A stretch of DNA of 64,000 nt from Rutstroemia sp. NJR-2017a BVV2 (taxonomy: Eukaryota; Ascomycota; Leotiomycetes; Helotiales; Rutstroemiaceae), in assembly GCA_002946415.1 (NCBI GenBank), contig NJPS01000010.1, positions 558,001 through 622,000 on the forward strand. Direction: 5' to 3'. Below, piece after piece: positions 24,126 to 33,962 of this stretch. Below the pieces are notes generated by a model. That model was not told the origin of the DNA. It saw only the letters and a program-made list of their open reading frames with translations, and did not search any database. A program made the translations under genes and the position numbers. Position 1 is the first letter of the stretch, and every line of letters starts with the position of its first letter.

Positions 24126-24567
24126 TCCCAAAATTCTTCTTTTGCTTTTTTGGTGTATCAATCTAAGGAATCATCAAGTTAACATCACACTGGAGGGGCA
24201 GCAGTATACTTTTTGGCAGTATTCTTGGATTTCGATTGAGCTTTTCAGATGTGGGGTTAGAGCGGGGTAGTTGTAGCCAAGCTCTGAAAGAGGGGAAGTA
24301 TTTCAAAAACCTGAAACATTCAGATTCTTGCAATCTGAAATTGACCTTTGGAGAGGTGGCTTTTCGGACGTCGTTTGACGGGACAGCCGAAGGGGAGTGC
24401 AATAAACTATTAGAAATACTTGATCAATTGGTTGGGTTCACTTTTTGGCCTTTCTTAATGGGAATATCTGAGGGAGTTTGGTGTTTATATACCTACCGTT
24501 AGAATCCTCGACATCAACTTAATTATAGACTATGGCCGTCTGACCTGACTCTGCCTTCACCCAAGGG
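24126..24567. other. Intergenic, no gene seen
   Basis: About 440 bases between the tRNA and the 3' end of the DUF7924 relic. It includes the likely Pol III stop (cttcttttgctttttt, about 24134-24152). No coding frame supported. Confidence 0.35.
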
Positions 24568-25820
24568 CTATGCTCCATCTCCAAGGGGGGCTTCAGATGG
24601 CTTCGACAGTTCGAAATCCAAGTCAGGGGGTAGCATATCAATAGCGGAGCAGATCAATTTGAAGTGATCTTCAACCCATAAATCAAGGATATTCATAGTA
24701 ACAGTCCATGCAACCCATCTGTTATCCGCCTGTACTGTCTTCCTAAGTCTAAACTCGCAATTGCTTCCCAATAGAACTTAGGTTTACCCTCGTCCATAAT
24801 AAGAAAATGTCCCCAGATTCGCACCTCTACATCGTTGTGGGAGAATGAAAAGCCGTTGATGTTTGAAAAAAGTTCCTTCTCTCGACCTACAAGTTGAAAT
24901 AGCTTGAAAAGACCAAGCAATAGTATGGTTTGACTATGAGCGTTTTGTCGGTCAGCGATATCAAGCCCAGTTGCACTACTTTTCACCTCGCTGGTTAGAA
25001 ATGGAAAGTACATGTCGTATGTGGCCGTGAAGTAGGATATATCTTCCGAGTAATCTCCAATGAATTGGTCAAGCTTTTGTAGTTGTTCTCTTGTAAATGC
25101 TTCTCGCTTGAACCCAAGGCTGTTGCTTGGCTGTGGGGATGGACCGTAAAAAGGGATGACAGTATTCCAGGTAGTATTGGTTGTCTCTCGGAGAATCTTC
25201 AGATGCTGTGCGCCGTGGATAGCCAATATTTCAGCAGAGGGAACAATCAGTTGCCCGATATCACGGATAATTCTTGCCTTGTTCCTGCATCGAATTGATT
25301 CCAAAGTATGCTCGAAGAGGCTGTCTTCGAAGAGTGTATCTTTTGGTAGAGACTGCGGCGACTCTAGGAGTTTTCGACAGATCTCTTTATTGTCGGTGCT
25401 TATGTTTTTTTGATGTCTTCCCATGAAACTGTACCGTTCTCTGAGTCCATTTTTATAATCGGGATGTCGATATAAAGCATTCTCCTCGCTCAGTGGTCGT
25501 GTTGAGATCGTTTTCGGCACTGCAAAAGAACGCTTGCAGTGAAAGGACTTTCGTGTAGTTTAGACGAGATTTCGAAGACCATCAATTGTTTCTTCTTGTT
25601 CTGCTGTCGGCCAGGTTCCGTTGCGCCTCCAAAAGTCAATCCGAGCTTGACTGGATTCGTTTTCTCGAGGGTGATTTTGCTTCTCAATCTGCTCGCAAGG
25701 TTGATCTTGAGCTCCCAAATGTTTCTTCCTCGGTTGTTCGATTGAGACGTTCTCGAGGTCTGCGGTGCGCTTTCTTGTATCGTCGGTCGTTTTCTGGACT
25801 TGTTGAAGAAAATTCGTCAT
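24568..25820 (-). pseudogene. DUF7924-type fungal protein, one stop and one frameshift
   Basis: From ATG 25820 the frame reads basic, Gln/Glu-rich sequence (RKRTADLENVS, EQPRKKHLGAQ) to a TAA just below 25560, then continues in the same frame as TTRKSFHCKRS and on through ENALYRHPDYKNG, RKLLESPQSLPKDTLFED, RIIRDIGQLIVPSAEILAIHG, GFKREAFTREQLQKLDQFIG and SATGLDIADRQNAHSQT to about 24765. There the sense shifts frame to RLRKTVQADNRWVAWTVTMN, LWVEDHFKLICSAIDMLPP and a stop at 24568. The block order matches the widespread fungal DUF7924 family, of unknown function, often amplified in accessory regions. The TAA could be CAA changed by C-to-T, as repeat-induced point mutation would do. Two lesions only: decay is recent. 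Confidence 0.8.
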
Positions 25821-26378
25821 GTTAACTTATTGGAGCGCTTATGTGTGTTCCCGTCGAGGTTTGAAGCTGGAGAGGCAAGGGCTGAGATAAGCACGCTAAT
25901 CTTCCCTCCCGTGAGCAAAGATAGGACTTTTGTGCATCATGCTGCCTAAAAGTTTAACCTTTGTTCCTGGTGGGGGACATAGTGTATTCGTAGACCAAAA
26001 ACAACAACTTCGAATCAGATATTAACGCAGCTCTCAATACCTGTAATAGATTTAAACAATGTACATTTAATGATCTTCAGCTAATTAATAACTTAAATAT
26101 GATATCAAATCACAATTTTTTTGTTTGTAAAGAGATTCTGAGTAAATAAGGCACTTTTGAGTGTATCGTCCTTTTCGTACAGCACATCCCGTGATCAGCA
26201 CCAACGACCTCAGTTGTTCTGGGTCATACATGGATTAACATCTTGGCCTTGGCTTTGGGTAAGCTGAAAACTTCCGTGCAACAACACGAAATTCATTCTA
26301 TACGCCCTGGTAATCAAAACTTATTTTCTCTATACTCCTGTTCGTGCCAGTTCCTACCAAGCCGTCGCGACACCGGTC
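25821..26378. other. Intergenic between two divergent accessory genes
   Basis: 558 A/T-rich bases with the upstream regions of the DUF7924 relic (minus) and the NLR (plus). Nothing else seen. Confidence 0.35.
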
Positions 26379-29083
26379 ATGGATCCACTAAGTATTTCCG
26401 CAAGTTTGATCGCGGTCATTCAAATCACAGGATCGGTCATCTCGACATGCTACGATTACAGACAAGGTGTAAAGCACGCGACGAAGGAAATTGTACAGAT
26501 ATCAGACGAACTTAATAGTTTGAAGGACGTCTTGGATTCGTTGCTCAAACTAGTCGAGAAGTCAGCAGCGTCCAATGGCATATCGCAATTATCCACATTT
26601 GAAATGCTTCTCAGAGAGGATGGGCCACTGCTGGCGTGTAGCGCCGAACTGGAAAAGCTGAAAAAGAAATTAGAACCAGAGAGAGGATTGAGAGGTCTTA
26701 AGAAGACACTGGTGTGGCCACTGAAAGAGGGAGATGTGAAGAAAACGCTGGGGACTTTGGAGAGGTTGAAGAGCACCTTGCAGTTAGGCTTGAGTGCCGA
26801 CCAGACGTTAGCCGGGCACCTGCCTAATAGTAGATAGCTACCAAAGCTGACCGAGGGGCAGAAATTTGACTCTGAACCTTACCAACAGGGTCGAAACGCA
26901 GTTTAATGGTACAGTGCAATCGCATCACAAACAAATTATTGCAGAAGCTAAATTATGCATAGGCCAGACCCGACAAGACATATTCAAGTGGCTAGGTGCC
27001 CCGGACCCCTACATCAACCATGTAGCGAATTTCAAGAAACATAAACCAACAACAGGGAAATGGTTTCTGACGTCCCGAAATTTCGAGAATTGGTATCGGA
27101 GTCCTGCCTCTTTCTTCTGGATTTATGGAATTCGTAAGTCACTCGGTCCGCAGACAGATTGGGATGGGCTGATTCGCAAGCTAGCTGGCAGTGGAAAAAC
27201 TGTACTATGGTGCTTACTGTCTTTGAGCCGGGATGATGGGTCATTTTACTGACAAAGTTAGTTCAAGTATTATCCAGCATTTGAAATCCAGTATCGAGAG
27301 CCAGCCAAAGATAGCAATCGCCTACTTTTACTTCGATTTCAATGGAGATGTAACTTCGATGTTGAAATCTCTCATCAGTCAACTTTCGGCGCAGAGCGAG
27401 GAATTACCTACGCCGCTGAAGGACCTATACGAAAGTCATTCCAAGAAGAATTCCTCGTCCCCTACGGATGAAGTTCTTCTTCAAACATTTCATGATATCC
27501 TATTGTCCTTCCATAATGTCTATATCATCTTCGACGCCCTGGATGAAGCTTCAAGGAACGATGAACTCCTTTCCTTCATCACCACAGTTCAAGGATGGCA
27601 ATATCAACGACTACATTTGCTAGTCACAAGCCGTCAGTTGTCAGAAATTGAGGACATGCTCTCAGACCTTGTTACCGGGAAGATCTGTTTGCAAAATTCC
27701 GAAATTAGGCACGACATTGCCTACTATGTCACTGATATTCTCGCAAACGACAAAGTAATGTCCAGATGGCCAGAGAAGCTGAGGTGGGATATTCAAAACA
27801 AGCTCGTCTATGAGGGGGAGGGAATGTAAGTGTTCTATGGAGTTTAAAAAAATCAAATGCTGGCATCAGAATAGGGGCCGGCACAAGCATCTGATATTGC
27901 TCGTCCCAGTACCAACACGCTGACATTACTCAGGTTCCGATGGGTTGCGTGTCAACTTGATATGTTTCGAAAATGTACAAGTATTACAACGATTCGCAAA
28001 GCAATGACAACTCTTCCCAAGAGTTTAGATGAAACTTATGAACGGATATTGGAGCAGATCGATGAATCATATCATACGGATGTCCGGAAAATCCTTCAGG
28101 CCCTTACTGTGGCAAAGAAGTCTCTCACTGTTGATGAATTGGTCGAGATTCTTGCGGTGAATTTTGATTGTGAACATGAGCTCCCGAAATTCGATGAGGA
28201 TTCACGACTACTAGATCCCCGCGCAGTCCTAACCATGTGCTCTTCTCTCGTTACAAGGGTCGAAAACAGAAATGAAAGTTGGCGCGAAATGGAGAGTGAG
28301 GATGATGGCGAAGGACTAAAGATCAGATGGCAGGAAGGCTACAGACGGGGCAAATGGGCACCCGTCAGACTCGCGCACGCGTCAGTGGCTGATTATCTCA
28401 CCCAACCAAAACAGTCACAATTTTTCTTTACGCGCCACGTAGCTCGACAATTCATGGCCCAAGCATGCCTCGCCTATCTACTCAATCCTGAGTTCTCTTC
28501 CGGCCATGATCGCCTTTTGCTTATGCAGCGATACCAAGACTATCCGCTTCTGCGTCACCTAACCTTGAATTGGCCTCTTTATGTGAGGAGAGAGGAAGGC
28601 GATCCCGAGGACTACCTTCTGCCATGCACAAAAAGACTTCTACAAGCTTTCTTCGCATCCCATAACCTCCCTGGTGGTGGCAACTATGCTTTCTGGCTAG
28701 GAATGATGATGCCCTCTGCCCCTGCCAAAGCTTCTTACCTCACGGAAACACACCCTCTTTACTACGCAGCGTCCTTTGGGCTTGCCGACGTTGTACAAAT
28801 CATGCTTGACTCCGATATAGACATAGGCATTGATCAACTTGGAGGACGGGCGCATGCGACAGCTTTACATGTGGCATGCTTTAGAAATCATCCTGAAGTA
28901 GTAAAGATTTTACTAGAAAGAGGCGCAGATCCCAACTTATCGAACAACTTGGGAGAAAGTCCATTGTATTATGCGACCTGGCACGACAGCGATTCGGAAA
29001 CGGTAGCACTGCTACTGAAGCATGGAGCCGATCCTTTGGATGTGCATCCGCTAGCAGATAGTAAGACTTCCATTTTGTTCTAA
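26379..29083 (+). CDS. NLR-type protein: HeLo-like N domain, NACHT, ankyrin repeats
   Basis: Five exons assemble in frame: 26379-26806, 26889-27133, 27185-27209, 27262-27825 and 27934-29083, giving 803 residues. The first junction (GTTAGC donor) is the least certain. Residues 1-142 match the helical HeLo-like N domain (MDPLSISASLIAVIQITGSV). The NACHT domain follows: FKWLGAPDPYINHV, FFWIYGIPGSGKTVLC (Walker A, GSGKT at 226-230), FDFNGDVTSMLKSLISQL and YIIFDALDEA (Walker B). Then the winged-helix part (TLPKSLDETYERILEQI, VRLAHASVADYL) and at least three C-terminal ankyrin units (TALHVACFRNHPEVVKILLE). In fungi such proteins act in non-self recognition and programmed cell death; the HeLo-like part is the presumed membrane-acting effector. 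A further exon could start near 29152 and add a short tail. Confidence 0.8.
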
Positions 29084-31458
29084 AGTAAAAACTGGGGAAT
29101 ATGGTGTTCAGCAGGTCCAAATGTCGATCTCTCGCATATAGGCTATTTTCGTTTGTTTCACTTGATAGCACCCCTTCTGGTTGTGCTCGTCCAATGAGCC
29201 TTGCTGATAATCTAGCAGGCAGCGATTATGAATACCGGGTACCCCTGATGGTGGCGTTAGGAGCTTTGGGGCATGCAAGTTACACGAGAAACCGATTTGA
29301 TGAGTTCTGCTGATTGTTTTTAGAGAGAGTCTAATCGACGCAGCAACAGATAAAATTGAAGCAGAAGTGAACTGCACAAAGTTATTCATGATTACGATAC
29401 ATACGATAGCAGATGCTGTGAGGTTTTCTCGAGCGGCATTTCTTGAATACAAATGGCTCCTCAATAGAAGGATGCACCCACAACGACATCTAACTACCCG
29501 GTCTCGAGTCCTAATTGCGTTTGATTCTATGATATCTCCAAGTTGTGTAACAGCATATTCTTATCGACAAGGCTGCTCAGAAATGCTGTGTGCCACGAGC
29601 GCAAACCTTGGGTGCGACATCACCCCCTAAACTCATGTATGACGAAAAGATACGAATATATCCGCCGTGTTGTCGTTCAATTTTTCGACTCTTCGGGCCT
29701 TTGCGTGCCCACTCCAGGAAACATCCTTTGTTTGCGCGGAAGAATGGATTGAGCTCATCAAGCTGGAGGTTTCTTTTGCGGTATTTTGCTGATTGATCCC
29801 GACCTATATTTAGTATAAATTGTCAGCAGCTATAGAGCTATGGTAGCACCCACGTTGTTTTGGGGTTTATGTTCTTAGGTGAATGCCGTCTCTGTTTTGC
29901 AAATTTGAACTCGAATGGTCTTGGAACATAGAATTTGCAAAAGGCTTGTGCCTCCAACCGATCGTTGATGGATTGTAAATGTGCAGCTCGATGATATGCA
30001 ATTCAACACAAACATTTCGTCTTCCGAGCACAACATCGAGGAAGGGGATTTGCAATGAAGGTCAAGACAACACTAGCGAAACAAGCTTCCATGATATTCG
30101 AAAGAGGGGTTGCCGAGATAGCTTGATTTTCAGGTACCTGATCGGCCAAGATAATATTTAGCTATGAATCCAAGTTTCGCGAAAGGAAACTTTGGACGAA
30201 CTGGGGGGTCCGCCACCTTGACGAGTGTTTGTTTTGGTGGGGGATGCTGTAGGTGCATTGCCAAGAGAGGCTTCGTCACCCCGTGCATGCCAATATTACC
30301 GCCAAGTGATATGTAATGCAAGCCTTGGGTTACAACGGCCGTATCAACAACCTCCGGACATTAGCTGGAACTTTCCTACCAGTCAAAGAACGGGCAGAGC
30401 GGGCGACTGACGTGGAAAGTTAACAAACTAGCATCGCTATCTCCCAGATCAGGAAGGTTTATATGTCAAAAAGCAGACGAAGGCGCCCTCCGAGCGCCAC
30501 GCGTGTCATTGCCTGTCCATTTCTGAAGATATACATGTCGGGCACACGATTAGAGTTCGACAGCAACGGCCATCAGTTGCAATAGCCGATAGTGGAGCCG
30601 GCGCGGCGTGCGTTGCCGAGACGGGAAGCTCAGATCTTTGGAGGCGCCACTAAAGCTTGTCAAGGATGGTTAGGCTCGGCATGGCTCGGCACACATGATC
30701 TGATCCTGGCCACATCCCACCCTGATGATAACGAATCAGACGCAGGAAATGGCGTGCAAAGTCATGAGGATCTGTCTTCATGTGAGCGATCTGCATGATT
30801 CCCATAATCGCCGATATATGTGAACACTGACTCGCACGTTGGACCTTCCATATTTCGCAAAAAGTTGCCTTTCGTGCTCTGGAGTATATGCAAGGTGTGG
30901 CTGAGATGGATCACACTTTGGAGGGGTATAAGATACAGGTTAAGATTGAAGATAAGCTTGTTCCCGTACTCCATCCGATGTCTCGCATTCCATTGGTGGA
31001 TGTTTTAGGCCTGTCGACTAATTTCCCCCAGTTTTATCTGGTTTGACCTCCGCGGACAACACTATTTGTCGACAGCAAGCGCGAAAAACCGGGATACGCG
31101 AAGATAAGAAAATGTGAAATGGAAATCAGTGAAAGGACCTTCCTGATTACGGAAATGTGTCGTCAATCACTTGGACTTGTCAACACGGATCTCCAATCTC
31201 GAAGGAATGTGTTGTGCAGCAGGTCTTTTTGGATCAGGAAGGTGGTCTGGGTGATCGATATGGATTTTGGTCTTCGACAAACAAGCATTTCCAAGCCGGC
31301 ATTCAGTGTTCACTGGACGTCTGCTGTGGTATTGTCTGGAAAGTACCGACGTGCATATCCGAATTGAGGTTGTTTGTCCGTACTTCGTGATAACACACCA
31401 TCAAGACAATTTATCAGGAAGGTAGGTTGGGATGGGTAGGATAACAATCGCCATCGAC
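29084..31458. other. Intergenic, no gene seen
   Basis: About 2.4 kb between the NLR and the G1 peptidase promoter. I find only chance frames below 100 codons without recognisable motifs; possibly an older decayed gene, but nothing I can name. Confidence 0.3.
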
Positions 31459-31641
31459 GCCAAGAGTGAGTCGTCCTCGATATGTATATATACATCTATA
31501 ACATCCTCCAGTATTCCCTTTGCTCTTCACCAGTCCAGCTGCAATCGTTACACAGAGTCCTCACCAGATAACTCCAATTCCAATCTTTCTCTTGACCACT
31601 CTTTCGTCAATCAATCGACCAACCCAACCAACTCAATCAAA
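31459..31641 (+). promoter_or_regulatory. Promoter and leader of the G1 peptidase; PacC-like site and TATA box
   Basis: GCCAAG at 31459-31464 matches the PacC consensus GCCARG. A TATA-like tatgtatatatacat lies at 31481-31494, about 150 bases before the ATG. A C/T/A-rich leader follows. Acid peptidases of this family are repressed by PacC at alkaline pH in other fungi; a single six-base match is weak evidence here. Confidence 0.4.
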
Positions 31642-32415
31642 ATGAAGTTCGCAACTATTGCCTCCGCTGCCCTCCTCGCTGGCTCTGCTGTCGCCGCCCC
31701 AGGCACAGCCATGCGCCGCGAGCGTGCTCAAAAGCGTGCCAAGAACAACCACGGCAACCCCTTGATCCGAGTTGACGGCCCCTCCGTCCTTGAAACCAAC
31801 AAGACCAACGTCGAGTACTCCTCCAACTGGGCTGGTGCCGTCCTCATTGGCACTGGTTACACCAGTGTTACTGGTACTTTCACCGCACCATCTCCCAGCA
31901 CTGCTGGATCCGGCTCCGCATGGGTTGGAATTGACGGTGACACCTGCGGCACTGCTATTCTCCAAACTGGTATCGACTGGACCCGCTCCGGCTCCTCGAT
32001 CACCTACGACGCCTGGTACGAGTGGTACCCTGACTACGCCTACGACTTCAGCGGCATCACCATCTCCGCCGGTGACAGCATCAAAGTAACCGTCACCGCA
32101 TCATCCAAGACCACTGGCACAGCTACCGTTCAGAACCTCACCAAGGGCAAGACCGTCACCCACACCTTCACCGGCGGTGTTGACGGCTCTCTCTGCGAGT
32201 ACAACGCTGAGTGGATCGTGGAAGATTTCGAGGAGAACGGAAGCCTCGTCTCATTCGCTAACTTCGGAACTGTTACTTTCACCAGTGCCTCGGCTGTTAA
32301 GAGCGGAACTACCGTTGGTGTTACTGGTGCTACCATCATCGACCTTCAGCAAAACAGCGTCTTGACTAACTGCGGTACCTCGGGTACCTCCACCGTCACT
32401 TGCACATACGTTTAA
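31642..32415 (+). CDS. Secreted G1 glutamic peptidase (eqolisin)
   Basis: Single exon, 257 residues. An upstream frame stays open but the ATG at 31642 begins a clear signal peptide (residues 1-19, ending AVAAP). A propeptide with basic residues (RRERAQKRAK, 25-34) precedes the mature enzyme, which starts near residue 55 (VEYSSNWAGAVL). The catalytic pair of eqolisins is present: Gln108 in TCGTAILQTGID and Glu190 in YNAEWIVEDFE. The conserved strands SAWVGIDGD and YDAWYEWYPDYAYDFS are intact. Acts outside the cell at acid pH, hydrolysing proteins; plant-infecting leotiomycetes secrete ACP1-type members during colonisation. Codon use is strongly C-ending, unlike the neighbouring relics, suggesting high expression. 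Confidence 0.95.
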   Translation: MKFATIASAALLAGSAVAAPGTAMRRERAQKRAKNNHGNPLIRVDGPSVLETNKTNVEYSSNWAGAVLIGTGYTSVTGTFTAPSPSTAGSGSAWVGIDGDTCGTAILQTGIDWTRSGSSITYDAWYEWYPDYAYDFSGITISAGDSIKVTVTASSKTTGTATVQNLTKGKTVTHTFTGGVDGSLCEYNAEWIVEDFEENGSLVSFANFGTVTFTSASAVKSGTTVGVTGATIIDLQQNSVLTNCGTSGTSTVTCTYV

Positions 32416-33299
32416 GTGATGCAATTGCGCACTTGCACTTAGACTTGGTCGTCAAGAAAATGAGTTGGATATGATTGATGAACTGGATTGGATTGGATTC
32501 GGTCGGCTTGGTCGGCCGGCCGGTCGGTTGATGGTGGTCTCGAGCAGAGATGCACATAAAAATCGGTGGATTGCACTCCCGAACTCTTTGAGCGACGGCT
32601 CTTTTTCGTGGGAGGAAAGCATGGTTTCTAGGTTTGGTGTTTATGCAAACGGAGATGTTTCAACTTGTCCATAGTTTCAAAGGTCGTAGTGAATGAATAC
32701 CAAAAAATTCGAGCTCAGTTTTTTCTGCTACCCTGATGTTCTCATGTATGTGATGGTGATGTGATCTATGACTCATGGATTGTACGATTGTGTCCTGGTT
32801 GGTGATCGTCTCGGAGATTTTAACAAATGCTTCCAGAAGGTTGCTAGTTGCACTCGAGGATTTTTACGTACTGTAGTACAGTACTATAGCGTATGCGATG
32901 CCACCTTGTGGTTTCATATCGAGACTAGAACTCTTATGCATGCATGGTCGATCGGGAAGATGCAGGATCCATCGGAACTAGGCTAACCTCTAGATTTGAG
33001 TAACGGGCTAAACTGAACTAACTATGGCAAGCATACTGTATCCCATAAAAGAACTCAGATCAAGGCTAAGAGAAAGAAAGAGGAGAAAGCAATCAAACCG
33101 CGCATAACAAGAAACCAAAAATTCCAAATTCAACCAAAAAGAAGGTAGCAAAAAAGTCACAAACCCAAGCAATACCGTGAAAACCAAACCTGAGAAAGAA
33201 CCAGAAAACTAAAGCTCCACCAGAACCCGCTTTCTATCCCAAAAGTGCACTACTCATCGCTTGCAAGTTATCAGATCGCTATCTTAAGACGCTATCATC
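32416..33299. other. Convergent 3' intergenic region
   Basis: 884 bases between the stops of the G1 peptidase and the Lys-Arg repeat protein. Presumably two 3' UTRs. No further gene seen. Confidence 0.35.
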
Positions 33300-33962
33300 T
33301 CACTCAAGAACACCAACCCAGTTGGCCAATGGTGTATCTTGTCCAACACCCTTATCAACCCCAGGCCAGAAGTTCTTAGTCGCTCCACCTAGAAGCCCAG
33401 TAATGACATCTCCGGCGCTGGTTCCAGCATTTGCGCTAGCCTCTTGTCTCTTTAAAACCTCAGCAGCATTTTGTAATGGAGTGTTCTCTCCAAAACCATT
33501 ATCGATACCAGGCCAGAAGCCACTAGTAGCATCTCCGAGCAACCCAGTGATGAAATCGACTTGTCTCTTGAGCAATTCCTCTTCGTCGCCTGCTTGTGTG
33601 CTTGTTAGACTTTCCCTAGCCCGAGCACAAAAAGGAGAAGAAAGTATGAAAGGAATTGAGATTCAAGGATGACTGACGCTTTTGATGCCCATCATTGCGT
33701 GCCTTGAGTGCATTGAGTAATACACTTTCTGCAACGCCAAGAGAGCCTTTGACAGCATTAGTAGCTGTAGAAAGACCAGTTGCGGTGAGAATGCCATTAC
33801 CGAGACCGGCAATTGCGGCTTCACCTGGGAGTTGGCGGGCTAAGGGTGGCAGTCAGCTTTTTATATGAGACTTTGAGTGAGGATGGGGGGTTTCTCACAG
33901 TTGATAGGAGCGGCGAGACTGAGGGGAATGAGAGCGGCTGCGATGATTGCGGTGGAATGCAT
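33300..33962 (-). CDS. Small secreted repeat protein with Lys-Arg sites, candidate Kex2-processed precursor
   Basis: Three exons, 33962-33899, 33839-33678 and 33589-33300, give 171 residues. Residues 1-18 are a signal peptide (MHSTAIIAAALIPLSLAA). The central part is small and hydrophobic. The C-terminal half has two copies of a 34-residue unit, 88-121 and 137-170, sharing ITGLLGxATxxFWPGxDxGxGxxTPLxN. Lys-Arg pairs stand at 75-76, 83-84 and 122-123; the first two precede repeat 1 and the third separates the repeats. This is the layout of fungal Kex2-processed repeat precursors (pheromones, repellents, dikaritin RiPPs). No modifying enzyme such as a UstYa-like DUF3328 protein lies nearby, so an unmodified secreted peptide is more likely. 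A TATA-like element lies at about 34127-34134. The product's role is unknown. Confidence 0.75.

Noticed and set aside
29084..29313. Extra 3' exon of the NLR
   Set aside because: A GTAAGA donor at about 29061 and a CAG acceptor near 29114 would add some 30 residues, but these do not look like an ankyrin unit, so I kept the stop at 29083.
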